Shown: one piece after another, positions 20,150 through 28,376 of the stretch | Numbering within the stretch: the first letter of the stretch is position 1 | How the letters are laid out: each line of letters starts with the position of its first letter | DNA from: Pseudomonas sp. 10S4 | GTDB lineage: Bacteria; Pseudomonadota; Gammaproteobacteria; Pseudomonadales; Pseudomonadaceae | Length of the DNA stretch: 64,000 nucleotides | Reading direction: 5' to 3' | Assembly: GCF_034344865.1 (NCBI RefSeq) | Contig: NZ_CP133774.1 | Location: forward strand, 992,001-1,056,000 | Notes under the pieces: model-generated | Databases searched by the model: none | Told to the model about the DNA's origin: nothing | The model's input: only the letters and a program-made list of their open reading frames with translations | Position numbers and translations under genes: made by a program

Positions 20150-21145
20150 CTACCGGGCCACAGCGACAGGCGGTGTCACCCCAAACCGAGCCCGATAATC
20201 ACTCGGCGCCAGCCCGGTGATTTTCTTGAACGTGGCGCGAAACGCGCTCGGGTCCTGATAGCCCACCGTCCAGGCGATGTGGTCGATGGTGCCGTTGGTG
20301 AATTCGAGCATTTCCCGGGCCTTGCCGACCCGCAGGTGCTGGCAATACTCGGTGGGCTTCAACCCGGTCGCCGCACGGAATCGACGCAGGAAGGTGCGCT
20401 CTTCCAGCCCGGCCCGCTCGGCCATCGCCGTCAGCGACACATCGGTCGCACCGGTGCTTTGCAGCCAATGCTGGACCTTGAGAATCGACGCATCGCCATG
20501 GCTGAGAATCGGCGCAAAGTTACTGCCGCATTGGCTGGCACTGTCGCTGTGCTCCACCACCAGAAACCGCGCGGTGCTGGCGGCGATGCTTGGCCCGAGC
20601 AAGCGGTCGACCATACGCAGACCCAACTCGGACCAGGCCATCAGCCCAGCGGTGGTGATCAGGTCACCGTCATCGACGATGGGCGTATCGGCCTTGAGCT
20701 TGATCGCCGGGTAGCGTTCGGCGAAGGTTTTAGCCGAGGTCCAATGGGTCGTGGCGCTGCGCCCGTCGAGCAGGCCACTTTCGGCCAGCAGGATCGAGCC
20801 CACGCAAACGCCGCCCAGCGTTGCCCCTTGCGCATGTTGCTGACGAATCCAGCGGATCAGCCCTTGGGGTGCCTGACTCTCGGAAAACCCGCCAATCGAT
20901 GGCGGGATCATCACCGCCACCAACGTCTTGTCCGGGCCGGGATGGCTGTCATACACCCGCTCGGGCGCCTGATCGCCTTCGACCCGCCAATGACTGACTC
21001 GCAGCACCGGCAACTGCGCCGCCTGATGCTCGGCGGCGATCCGGTTGGCGACCCCGAACAGGTCCGTCAACCCATGCACCGCCGCCATCTGCGCGCCGGG
21101 ATAGATCAGCACGCCCAGTTCGGCGACTGCCCTTTCTACGCCCAT
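20150..21145 (-). CDS. GlxA-type transcriptional regulator (DJ-1/PfpI + AraC)
   Basis: 331 residues. The N-terminal half is a DJ-1/PfpI-like domain (VLIYPGAQMAAVHGL; GGVCVGSILLAESGLL with the conserved Cys). The C-terminal half is an AraC-type double helix-turn-helix (MAERAGLEERTFLRRFRAATG and IAWTVGYQDPSAFRATFKKITG). Start 21145 is preferred because AGGGGAA precedes it at 9 bases; an in-frame extension to 21265 lacks this. It lies divergent from a cysteine hydrolase gene with a 100-base shared intergenic region and likely controls it. The ligand is unknown. Confidence 0.88.
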   Translation of the reverse strand: MGVERAVAELGVLIYPGAQMAAVHGLTDLFGVANRIAAEHQAAQLPVLRVSHWRVEGDQAPERVYDSHPGPDKTLVAVMIPPSIGGFSESQAPQGLIRWIRQQHAQGATLGGVCVGSILLAESGLLDGRSATTHWTSAKTFAERYPAIKLKADTPIVDDGDLITTAGLMAWSELGLRMVDRLLGPSIAASTARFLVVEHSDSASQCGSNFAPILSHGDASILKVQHWLQSTGATDVSLTAMAERAGLEERTFLRRFRAATGLKPTEYCQHLRVGKAREMLEFTNGTIDHIAWTVGYQDPSAFRATFKKITGLAPSDYRARFGVTPPVAVAR

Positions 21146-21245
21146 TGTCAGTTTTCCCCTTCTATTGTCGGTGCGGCCAATCCTCGGAGAGTCGGTGAGC
21201 GCCAATACTTCATTCCACGCCCACACACACTTCGAGGAAACACCC

Positions 21246-21800
21246 ATGGCCAAGCAAGCGCTCATCGTAGTCGATATCCAGAACGACTACTTCCCCCACG
21301 GCAAGTGGCCTCTGGTCGGTGCCGACGCTGCGGCGGACAACGCCGCCCGGATCATTCAGGCCTTCCGCGATGCCGGTGATTCGGTGGTGCACATCCGCCA
21401 CGAGTTCACCTCCGACGACGCGCCGTTCTTCACCCCGGGCTCCGAAGGCGCGAAGCTGCACCCCAAAGTCCTCAACCGCACCGACGAGCCGGTGGTGCTC
21501 AAGCACTTCGTCAATTCGTTCCGCGAAACCGATCTGGAAGCCATCCTTGATGAGCAAGGCATCGAGAACCTGGTGATCGTCGGCAGCATGAGCCACATGT
21601 GCGTCGATGGCGTTACTCGTGCAGCCGCCGACCTTGGCTACACCGTGACGGTGATTCACGACGCCTGCGCCACCCGCGACCTGGAGTTCAATGGCTTTAC
21701 GGTTCCAGCGGCTCATGTTCACGCCGCTTTTATGTCGTCTCTGGGTTTCGCCTATGCCAGCGTGGTCTCCGCTGACGAATTCATCGCCGCCAGCCACTAA
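21246..21800 (+). CDS. Cysteine hydrolase, isochorismatase-like
   Basis: 184 residues. Catalytic triad of the isochorismatase-like family: Asp in VVDIQNDYF, Lys in VLKHFVNSF and Cys in GSMSHMCVDGVTRAA. The cis-peptide neighbourhood and VIHDACATRDL match the family. Relatives include nicotinamidase, ureidoacrylate and N-carbamoyl amidases. The exact substrate is not set by these motifs. The start at 21246 has GAGGAAA 8 bases upstream. Divergent from the GlxA-type regulator. Confidence 0.9.
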   Translation: MAKQALIVVDIQNDYFPHGKWPLVGADAAADNAARIIQAFRDAGDSVVHIRHEFTSDDAPFFTPGSEGAKLHPKVLNRTDEPVVLKHFVNSFRETDLEAILDEQGIENLVIVGSMSHMCVDGVTRAAADLGYTVTVIHDACATRDLEFNGFTVPAAHVHAAFMSSLGFAYASVVSADEFIAASH

Positions 21801-21829
21801 CGCGCCCCTCTGAAACAACTCGAAAAACA

Positions 21830-21863
21830 AAAGGCCCGCAGCGTTCTCGCGCTGCGGGCCTTT
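21830..21863 (+). terminator. Intrinsic terminator of the cysteine hydrolase gene
   Basis: Stem aaaggcccgcagcg / cgctgcgggccttt, 14 bp, six-base loop, preceded by A's and followed by tgcgtttt. Confidence 0.88.
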
Positions 21864-21885
21864 GCGTTTTGGTTCATCAAAAAAA

Positions 21886-21897
21886 CTCACGCGTGAG
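21886..21897. promoter_or_regulatory. Putative operator 1, palindrome ctcacgcgtgag
   Basis: Perfect 12-base palindrome immediately upstream of the candidate -35. An identical copy lies 46 bases downstream (centre to centre). The binding protein is unknown. Confidence 0.6.
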
Positions 21898-21900
21898 CTA

Positions 21901-21929
21901 TTGAGAGGTGCAAAAAATCACTGTAGTGT
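21901..21929 (+). promoter_or_regulatory. Putative sigma-70 promoter of the yjf-like cluster
   Basis: -35 TTGAGA (21901-21906), 17-base spacer, weak -10 TAGTGT (21924-21929). It sits exactly between two identical palindromes, as expected for a repressed or activated promoter. The -10 is only 3 of 6. Confidence 0.45.
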
Positions 21930-21930
21930 T

Positions 21931-21944
21931 TCTCACGCGTGAGA
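21931..21944. promoter_or_regulatory. Putative operator 2, palindrome tctcacgcgtgaga
   Basis: Perfect 14-base palindrome whose core is identical to operator 1. It starts one base after the candidate -10, so a bound protein would cover the start site. Confidence 0.6.
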
Positions 21945-21966
21945 TTTTCACAACGGAGTCACCAGT

Positions 21967-22656
21967 ATGAAAAGCCGCTCTCCATCAGGTCCGCCTGCCG
22001 AGTCTGTTACCGATACAGCGAGCCGCAAGGGAGAGCGCTCGAAACCGTCCGCGAAAAAACCGTCGAGCTTTTATATGAAGCAGATGCGTGCGGGCCTGGG
22101 TGCTGCCGGTTATGTGAAACACGAGACTTGGGTGCTTCCCGAAAACCGAAGCCTGCTCAAGCAGATGGAGAAACAGCTACGCCAACCGATTCTGGCTGGC
22201 TCATTCATGTCGGAGAATTACATGAGCGCAGGTACTAACTGGAACATCGACCGCCTCTTCAGCGCCTTCCAGGCCCTTGATGAAGTGGTTTCGAACGACA
22301 TCACTCTGTCCCTCGTCCAGGGCTCCGAGTCGAGCATCAAGCTGGAAATGAACGACTTCGGTGGCTTGCCAATTTACATCGCAGTCGTGGGCGAGCAGAT
22401 CATCGTCGACACCGTGCTGGTGGACGTCGAGACGATCAAGGACGTACCGGCCTTCAACGATGCCGTCCTGCGCAGCCGTGAGTTGTTCCCGTTGTCCTCG
22501 ATCGGTATCGAGTCGATGCCCAACGGGCAGGTCGTCTACAACATGTTCGGCGCGCTCAGCTCCGATTCGAGCCTGACCAACGTCGTGACCGAGGTCAAAA
22601 CCCTCGTCGACAATGTGCAGCGCGCCAGCGAAGCCTTTGAACGTTTCTTCCATTAA
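21967..22656 (+). CDS. DUF2170 (YjfI-like) protein with N-terminal extension
   Basis: 229 residues. The DUF2170 domain occupies about 88-229 (NWNIDRLFSAFQALDEVV to FERFFH). Before it is a roughly 85-residue extension: a basic, low-complexity stretch (1-34) then YVKHETWVLPENRSLL and a helix rich in K/Q/E, which looks like a strand-helix start of a ribbon-helix-helix. E. coli YjfI (about 133 residues as I recall) matches only the C-terminal part. Both ATG 21967 (GGAG 8 bases upstream) and ATG 22222 (GGAGA about 8 bases upstream, residue 86) have plausible ribosome sites, so two products are possible. First gene of the PspA-containing cluster. Confidence 0.85.
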   Translation: MKSRSPSGPPAESVTDTASRKGERSKPSAKKPSSFYMKQMRAGLGAAGYVKHETWVLPENRSLLKQMEKQLRQPILAGSFMSENYMSAGTNWNIDRLFSAFQALDEVVSNDITLSLVQGSESSIKLEMNDFGGLPIYIAVVGEQIIVDTVLVDVETIKDVPAFNDAVLRSRELFPLSSIGIESMPNGQVVYNMFGALSSDSSLTNVVTEVKTLVDNVQRASEAFERFFH

Positions 22657-22680
22657 TTTTTCAGGAACAGGGAATATCCA

Positions 22681-23379
22681 ATGACACAGTCCATCTGGAG
22701 CAAATTGTTCACCGCGCTGCGTGGCGGTGCCACCGAAGTCGGCGAATCCATCGTCGACCAACAGGCCCTGCGCATCCTCGACCAGGAAATTCGCGATGCT
22801 GACAGCGCCCTGGCCAACGCCAAGCGCGAGCTGGTCACCATCATGGCCAAGCACAAACTGTCGGCTGACCGCGTGGCCGAGTACAACGCCAAGATCAAGG
22901 ACCTGGAAACCAAGGCCATGGCCGCGATCCAGGCCAACCGTGAAGACCTGGCGATGGAAGTGGCTGAAGCCATTTCGACCCTGACCAATGAACTCGATGT
23001 CGAGCAAAAGCAGGCCACCGAATTTGGCGGTTACGCAGACAACATGCGCAAAGACATCACCAAGGCCGAAAGCCGCATCAAAAGCCTGCGCCAGCAAGTG
23101 GACATGGCCAAGGCCCGCGAAAGCGTACAGAAAGCCCAGGTCAGCGCTTCGATCGCCAGTGGCGGCGCCAACGGCAAGCTCGAAACCGCCGTCGGTACAC
23201 TGAACCGCCTGCAGGCCAAGCAGCAGCAACGCGCTGCTGAACTCGAAGCCCAGGACGAACTGGCCGACGCTTCGACCGGCACTGACCTGGAGCGCAAACT
23301 GCGCGAAGCCGGCATTACCCCGGATTCGGGCAGCGCCAACGCGATCCTCGATCGCCTGAAGAAGAAATCGGCTGAGTAA
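22681..23379 (+). CDS. PspA/IM30 family protein (YjfJ-like)
   Basis: 232 residues, long coiled-coil helices throughout with a PspA-type repeat layout (IRDADSALANAKRELVTIMA, EYNAKIKDLETKA). No signal peptide or membrane helix. PspA/IM30 proteins bind stressed inner membrane and form ESCRT-III-like assemblies. Starts 24 bases after the DUF2170 stop. The pairing with DUF2170 is the E. coli yjfI-yjfJ order. Confidence 0.9.
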   Translation: MTQSIWSKLFTALRGGATEVGESIVDQQALRILDQEIRDADSALANAKRELVTIMAKHKLSADRVAEYNAKIKDLETKAMAAIQANREDLAMEVAEAISTLTNELDVEQKQATEFGGYADNMRKDITKAESRIKSLRQQVDMAKARESVQKAQVSASIASGGANGKLETAVGTLNRLQAKQQQRAAELEAQDELADASTGTDLERKLREAGITPDSGSANAILDRLKKKSAE

Positions 23380-23411
23380 CACGGCCCTGCGCTGATGCCT
23401 GGCGCATAACC

Positions 23412-23501
23412 TGTGGGAGCGGGCTTGCTCGCGAAGACGGAATGCCAGTCGACACCAATGTTGCCTGACACACCGCTTTCGCGAGCAAGCCCGCTCCCAC
23501 A
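23412..23501. repeat. REPIN inside the yjf-like cluster
   Basis: tgtgggagcgggcttgctcg and cgagcaagcccgctcccaca, inverted, between PspA and rhomboid genes. It may separate transcripts or lower downstream expression. Confidence 0.85.
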
Positions 23502-23542
23502 TGGATTGCGGTGTTTAGTTTTCTTTCGAGTCGAGGTCAAGG

Positions 23543-24106
23543 ATGGATGCCGTGAAGGGTTTCAAGACAATTGCCGGCGTGGCGATCTTCATGGTCGCAT
23601 TGCAAGTGCTCAACGCCGTGACCGGCTACAGCCTTGTTGCATTTGGCCTGGTCCCGAGAACACTGCACGGGCTGGTCGGCATCATCACTTCACCCTTTAT
23701 CCACGCCTCTTTCGCGCACTTGAGCGCCAACCTGATTCCCTTTTTGATCCTCGGCACCCTGGTCATCGTCGAAGGCTTCAACCGATTCTTGGCCGTCAGC
23801 GCGATCATCATCGGGCTGGGCGGTTTGCTGGTCTGGCTATTCGGGTTTTCCGGATCACACATCGGCGCCAGCGGTTGGGTATTCGGGCTGTGGGCGTACA
23901 TTCTGTCCCGCGCCTGGTTCCAGCACAGCTGGGGTAACTTGATCACGGCCGGTGTGGTTGCCTTGTTGTATGGCGGCCTGGTCTTTGGCTTCCTGCCGCG
24001 TCAGGGGATTTCCTTCGAAGGCCATATCGCCGGGGCATTTGCAGGGTTTATTGCAGCCAAAGTACTTCTCTCGGCGCCCGGCAACAGGTTTAATGCCGCC
24101 CGGTAA
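23543..24106 (+). CDS. Rhomboid family intramembrane serine protease
   Basis: 187 residues, about six membrane helices. The rhomboid catalytic serine motif GASG is in HIGASGWVFG and the partner histidine in EGHIAGAFAGF. The HASFAHLSANLIPF segment is the usual L1/TM2 loop motif. These enzymes cut membrane-spanning substrates in the bilayer. It is not part of the E. coli yjf set; its position between PspA and the potassium channel genes suggests joint use in envelope stress. ATG 23543 was chosen because no closer in-frame start gives the first helix. Confidence 0.87.
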   Translation: MDAVKGFKTIAGVAIFMVALQVLNAVTGYSLVAFGLVPRTLHGLVGIITSPFIHASFAHLSANLIPFLILGTLVIVEGFNRFLAVSAIIIGLGGLLVWLFGFSGSHIGASGWVFGLWAYILSRAWFQHSWGNLITAGVVALLYGGLVFGFLPRQGISFEGHIAGAFAGFIAAKVLLSAPGNRFNAAR

Positions 24107-24178
24107 AGGCAATAGAACGTTCAGGGTTCGGGCCTGCGCATTGCCAGGAACGAGTCATCCCACGGAGTCAGGGACGTA

Positions 24179-25213
24179 ATGTCGATTTTTCTTTTATTAC
24201 GCGTGTATGCCGCGTCCTTCTTCCACCGATTCGGCTGGGCAGGACTGGCGATTGCCTTGGGCGTACACCTGAGCACGGCCTGGCTTGGCCTGGTGCTTCT
24301 GGGCGAACAACACCTCACCACCCCCGCCACGTTTACCTACTTCTACCTCACCACCACGCTCACTGTCGGCTATGGCGATCTTGCGCCACAGACGTCGGCG
24401 GGACGCATTTTCGTGGCTACCTGGGTCATGCTCGGGGGCATTGCGCTGCTGACGGCAGCCATCGGCAAAACCACCAGCAGCGTTATCGATGTATGGAGAA
24501 AAGGCATGAAGGGCAAAGGCGATTTCACCGGCAAGGTTGGCCATACGGTTCTTATTGGCTGGGCGGGTTCGTCCAGCGAACGGGTCATTGAGCTGTTGCT
24601 TCAGGATGAAACCTCCAACGACAACCTGATCGTCATTTGCGATTGCGACCTTGAAGAAAACCCCATGCCGGGCAAAGCCGCGTACATCAAAGGTGAAAGC
24701 CTGTCCTCTGCGGCACTGTTATTACGCGCCGGCGTTCCCGGCGCCGAGCGCGTTCTGGTGCGCACCCATTCCGACGACCTGACCCTGGCCACGGTGCTGG
24801 CGGTCAATCAGTTGAAACCTGTCGGTCATGTGGTCGCCCACTTCAATGAAAGCGAAATCGCCGCGCTGGCCAGCTCTTACGCGCCCAGCCTGGAATGCAC
24901 CTCAAGCATGGCCATCGAGATGCTGGTGCGCGCGTCGCAGGACCCAGGCTCATCCGTGGTCATCAACGAGTTACTGTGCGTGGGCCAAGGCGCCACCCAG
25001 TACCTGATGAAACTGCCGCAAAACTATGTGGCGACCTTCGGCGATCTGTACGCGCAAATGAAAGAACGCCACAACGCAACCCTCATCGGCTATCGCGCCA
25101 AGGGTGCGCAACAACCTTCGATCAACCCGCCCAGTGCCACGCGCATTGAGGGCGGCGAACTCTTCTACATCGCCTCCACTCGCCTCAAGGAAATCTCCAA
25201 TGGGATGGTTTAA
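24179..25213 (+). CDS. Potassium channel with RCK domain
   Basis: 344 residues. Two membrane helices flank a pore loop with the selectivity filter TVGYGD (residues 62-67). A cytoplasmic RCK/TrkA-N domain follows (VGHTVLIGWAGSSSERVIELLL, a modified GxGxxG), then a second regulatory part to the C-terminus. This is a simple 2TM K+ channel gated by a bound ligand. It overlaps the DUF2491 gene by 14 bases, so translation is coupled. Not in the E. coli yjf cluster. Confidence 0.9.
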   Translation: MSIFLLLRVYAASFFHRFGWAGLAIALGVHLSTAWLGLVLLGEQHLTTPATFTYFYLTTTLTVGYGDLAPQTSAGRIFVATWVMLGGIALLTAAIGKTTSSVIDVWRKGMKGKGDFTGKVGHTVLIGWAGSSSERVIELLLQDETSNDNLIVICDCDLEENPMPGKAAYIKGESLSSAALLLRAGVPGAERVLVRTHSDDLTLATVLAVNQLKPVGHVVAHFNESEIAALASSYAPSLECTSSMAIEMLVRASQDPGSSVVINELLCVGQGATQYLMKLPQNYVATFGDLYAQMKERHNATLIGYRAKGAQQPSINPPSATRIEGGELFYIASTRLKEISNGMV

Positions 25214-25874
25214 ACAGTTAATGGGGCTTGAGGCCCCGGCCCCGACGAACTCGCAGTGGACCGCCAATGACAGTCCGCAGATTCTCGGCCCTCTAGGTCT
25301 GGCACAGGGTAAAGGTGTGATGTTCGACACCACCCTGAGATTACTGCTCGACGAAAAAACCACCGTGACCATTCCGGTAGCCTCCCAGCAGATCTGGAGC
25401 GTCGGCACTGTCGATCTCGGGCAGTCGACCTGGCTGTCGCGCTACTACATGAACGACGAAGACTACTGGCTGCAAGTGCACACCACCGGCGACGTCGCCG
25501 GGCAGGTCGAGTCGGTGATTCTGTTCAATTACCTCAGCTACGTGACCATCAACAGCGAAGCCGAGTTGAGCCGACTGGCCGGCCCTCAAAGCCTGATCGG
25601 GCTGCCGACCTACACCCATAACGGCATCGAATACACCCGCGAGTGGGGCACCGAGAACGGCCAGACGGAATTGGTCCCGCTCAGCGAGCGCGTCGTCAAC
25701 CCGGACGAGTCCTACACCATTGAGCACCGCTCGATGCTGTATGCCCGCGAAACCGGCCTGACCGATCGGCGCGAGTTGTTGCTGTTTTCCGTGGAGGAAG
25801 ACGCAGAAGGCACCATCAGCCTGAGCACCTCGCTGGGTATTTCGCTGTACACAACCGATCTGAACATTCTTTAA
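25200..25874 (+). CDS. DUF2491 (YjfK-like) protein
   Basis: 224 residues starting MGWFKQLMGLEAP. ATG 25200 has AAGGAA about 8 bases upstream and overlaps the channel gene's end by 14 bases; an upstream in-frame ATG at 25104 is not credible. Cytoplasmic, mixed alpha/beta, no recognised motif. Family members sit beside DUF350 and glutathionylspermidine-synthase-like genes. Function unknown. Confidence 0.85.
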   Translation: MGWFKQLMGLEAPAPTNSQWTANDSPQILGPLGLAQGKGVMFDTTLRLLLDEKTTVTIPVASQQIWSVGTVDLGQSTWLSRYYMNDEDYWLQVHTTGDVAGQVESVILFNYLSYVTINSEAELSRLAGPQSLIGLPTYTHNGIEYTREWGTENGQTELVPLSERVVNPDESYTIEHRSMLYARETGLTDRRELLLFSVEEDAEGTISLSTSLGISLYTTDLNIL

Positions 25875-25888
25875 AAAGGAAGATTCCC

Positions 25889-26317
25889 ATGCTTGAAGCG
25901 CTCTCCATCTCCCTGAACAAGGCCGCCGTGGTCGGGTTTGTTTTGTACATCCTCGGTGCCGCCGTGCTGTTCGCGCTGTTCCAATTCGTCTACACCCGCA
26001 TCACACCGCACAAAGAATTCGAACTGATCCGTTCGGGCAACGTTGCGGCTGCAATTGCCCTGGGTGGCGCGATCATCGGCTTCGCTATTCCGGCCAGCAA
26101 TGTGATTGCCTACTCGATCAGCATCCTCGACTTCGTGGTCTGGGCGGTGATCGCAGCCTTCGTCCAGTTGCTGGCATTCCTGATGACCAGCCTGGTGCTC
26201 AAAGGCACTTCCGAACGCATCCGCAAAGGTGAAGTCGCTGCCGGCATCTATGTCGCAGCGGTAGCCATCAGCGTCGGCATGCTGAACGCCGCGTGCATGA
26301 CTCCTTCCCAGAACTGA
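25889..26317 (+). CDS. DUF350 membrane protein (YjfL-like)
   Basis: 142 residues. About four membrane helices, arranged as a repeated pair (VVGFVLYILGAAVLFALF and AIALGGAIIGFAIPAS, then VWAVIAAFVQLLAFL and AGIYVAAVAISVGML). Function unknown. Its ATG follows the DUF2491 stop by 14 bases with AAAAAGGAAGATT before it. Confidence 0.88.
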   Translation: MLEALSISLNKAAVVGFVLYILGAAVLFALFQFVYTRITPHKEFELIRSGNVAAAIALGGAIIGFAIPASNVIAYSISILDFVVWAVIAAFVQLLAFLMTSLVLKGTSERIRKGEVAAGIYVAAVAISVGMLNAACMTPSQN

Positions 26318-26336
26318 TCGCGCCACGGAGATTGTG

Positions 26337-27071
26337 ATGAAACGAAGCAAGTACGTTCAGCTCTCGCTGGCCGCGTCGGTCGCCATGGCGATCTCAGGCT
26401 GCGGGCCGACGGAAAAAACCTACGAGATACACAAGAAGTACAACTTCCAGTCTGTTCAGCAGTGCGCGGATGAAAAGCTCCCGGTCGACATCTGTTCCGA
26501 CGCCTACATGAAGGCCATGGCCCAGCATCGAAGCATTGCGCCGGTGTACGACAACCAGGCCGATTGCGACGCCGACTTTGTCGCCGACTGGTGCCAGCAG
26601 GATTCCGCCGGCAAGTTCATCCCCAAGCTCGGCGGTTTCGAGCTGAGCGCCGATGGCGAGGTGACACAGGCCGAAGTAGACGCGGCCAAGGCCAGACTCC
26701 CCGCGTCGGAAGCCAGCGCCGCAAACTCGGGCTCGGGCTTCTCCGGCAGCAGCCTGCTGACCGGGCTGCTGATCGGCAACATGCTCAGCAACAACCGCAA
26801 CAGCTACTACTCCGAGCCGGTCTACCGCTATCGCGATGATCGCGGTAGCTACTCAAACTCAACGCTCAGTCAGCGCGTCTCGTCAGGCTCGACCTTCAAC
26901 CGGTCGAATCAGGCGCGGTACGGCAGCAGTAGCAGTTACACCGACAGCATCACCCGCAGCAAGCCGGTGTCCGTTGCATCGTCCACCTCCCGCGGCGGCT
27001 TCGGCAGCCAGGCCAGCGCACGCAGTGGCTGGGGTGGATCGGGCAAGAGTTCTGGCGGTTCGAGCAGCTAA
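26337..27071 (+). CDS. DUF1190 lipoprotein (YjfM-like)
   Basis: 244 residues. The signal peptide ends in a lipobox AISGC, so it is likely lipid-anchored. The N-terminal half has eight or so spaced Cys residues; the C-terminal half is low-complexity, rich in Ser, Gly, Tyr and Arg (SYSNSTLSQRVSSGS and GFGSQASARSGWGGSGKSS). ATG 26337 is chosen over the GTG at 26334. In the E. coli order this precedes yjfC, as here. Confidence 0.85.
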   Translation: MKRSKYVQLSLAASVAMAISGCGPTEKTYEIHKKYNFQSVQQCADEKLPVDICSDAYMKAMAQHRSIAPVYDNQADCDADFVADWCQQDSAGKFIPKLGGFELSADGEVTQAEVDAAKARLPASEASAANSGSGFSGSSLLTGLLIGNMLSNNRNSYYSEPVYRYRDDRGSYSNSTLSQRVSSGSTFNRSNQARYGSSSSYTDSITRSKPVSVASSTSRGGFGSQASARSGWGGSGKSSGGSSS

Positions 27072-27083
27072 GGGAACATAGCC

Positions 27084-28241
27084 ATGAAGAAAATCCTCTG
27101 CGCAGAGCGTCATGACTGGAAGCAGACCGCCGAAAGTCTCGGCTTTATGTTCCATACCATCGACGACGAACCCTATTGGGACGAGAGCGCGTACTACCAG
27201 TTCACGCTCAAACAGATCGAGAACGATCTCGAAGACCCGACCACCGAGCTTCATGACATGTGCATGGACCTGGTGGCCCGCGTGGTGCAGAGCGAGGAAC
27301 TGTTGGAGCGCCTGAGCATTCCCGCGCCGTTCTTCGACCTGGTGCGCACTTCATGGCTCGAAGGCCACCCGCACTTGTATGGACGGATGGACTTCTCCTA
27401 CAACGGCACCGGGCCGGCCAAGTTGCTGGAACTCAACTACGACACGCCGACCAGCCTGTATGAGGCGTCGGCGTTTCAGTGGGGCTGGCTGGAGCAGTGC
27501 ATCGAACGCGGTCTGCTGCCCAAGCATGCCGACCAGTTCAACAGCATCGACACCAAGCTGCATCAGGCCTTTGCTCAACTGCAGCTCACGCAACCGTTCT
27601 ACTTCGCCTCGATGAAAGACTCGCTTGAAGACAAAGGCACCACCGACTACCTGCGCCTGATCGCGGAAAAGGTCGGCATCGAATCACGCCACATCGATCT
27701 CGAAGACATTGGCCTCACCAGTGATGGCCGTTTCGTCGACCTCGAAGATCGCTGGATTCCACACCTGTTCAAACTGCACGCCTGGGAGTTCATCTTCCAC
27801 GAACCCTTCGGCGCGGCGATTGCCCAGAGCGATACGCAGTTTTTCGAGCCAGCCTGGAAATCGATCATCTCCAACAAAGGCATCCTGCCGCTGCTGTGGG
27901 AATTCAACAAAGGTCACCCGAACCTGCTCGCGGCGCACCTTGATACCGATCCAAGCAAAGCGGTGCCCAAAGGTTGGGTGCGCAAGCCGTACTTCTCCCG
28001 GGAAGGCGCCAACATCGAGTTGCAAACTGCCGACGGTCTGATCGTGAAAGAGGACGGCCCCTACACCGACGCGCCGTTTATCCTTCAGGAATTCGCCCCG
28101 TTGCCGAAGTTTGGCGACAGCTTTACGTTGGTCGGCTCGTGGGTGATTGGCGACCAGGCGGCCGGCATTGGCGTGCGGGAAGACAACAGTTTGATCACCA
28201 AGGATTCAAGCCGGTTTTTGCCGCATTTGATCCTTGATTGA
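27084..28241 (+). CDS. Glutathionylspermidine synthase-like ATP-grasp protein (YjfC-like)
   Basis: 385 residues, equivalent to the C-terminal synthetase domain of GspSA only; the amidase domain is absent. Family markers: WDESAYYQFT, GRMDFSYNGTGPAKLLELNYDTPTSLYEAS, VGIESRHIDLEDI, PLLWEFNKGHPNLL and GSWVIGDQAAGIGVRED. ATP-grasp enzymes join a carboxylate to an amine. The substrate may be a peptide or polyamine but is not shown. Last gene of the yjf-like cluster. Confidence 0.9.
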   Translation: MKKILCAERHDWKQTAESLGFMFHTIDDEPYWDESAYYQFTLKQIENDLEDPTTELHDMCMDLVARVVQSEELLERLSIPAPFFDLVRTSWLEGHPHLYGRMDFSYNGTGPAKLLELNYDTPTSLYEASAFQWGWLEQCIERGLLPKHADQFNSIDTKLHQAFAQLQLTQPFYFASMKDSLEDKGTTDYLRLIAEKVGIESRHIDLEDIGLTSDGRFVDLEDRWIPHLFKLHAWEFIFHEPFGAAIAQSDTQFFEPAWKSIISNKGILPLLWEFNKGHPNLLAAHLDTDPSKAVPKGWVRKPYFSREGANIELQTADGLIVKEDGPYTDAPFILQEFAPLPKFGDSFTLVGSWVIGDQAAGIGVREDNSLITKDSSRFLPHLILD

Positions 28242-28262
28242 TCAATCCTTCGCCTACAAAAC

Positions 28263-28290
28263 GGCCCGGTGCCATGTATCGGGCTTTAGG
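28263..28290 (+). terminator. Weak terminator-like hairpin after yjfC-like gene
   Basis: gcccg / cgggc stem with an 11-base loop, followed by only ttta. May be a weak terminator. Confidence 0.35.
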
Positions 28291-28376
28291 GTGAAACTAG
28301 ACAACGACAAGACTTACGACTGAAAAGCCGGATAATGGCAGCCAATTCGTCTAGCCCGTTATTCTGGTAATCCCCC

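Noticed and set aside
21939..22238. 99-residue open frame overlapping the DUF2170 gene in another frame
   Set aside because: Starts inside the operator palindrome, no ribosome site, overlaps a real gene.
2325..23501. CRISPR array made of the repeated gcgagcaagc units
   Set aside because: Units are inverted pairs scattered over 20 kb with unrelated genes between, not regularly spaced direct repeats, and no cas genes are seen.
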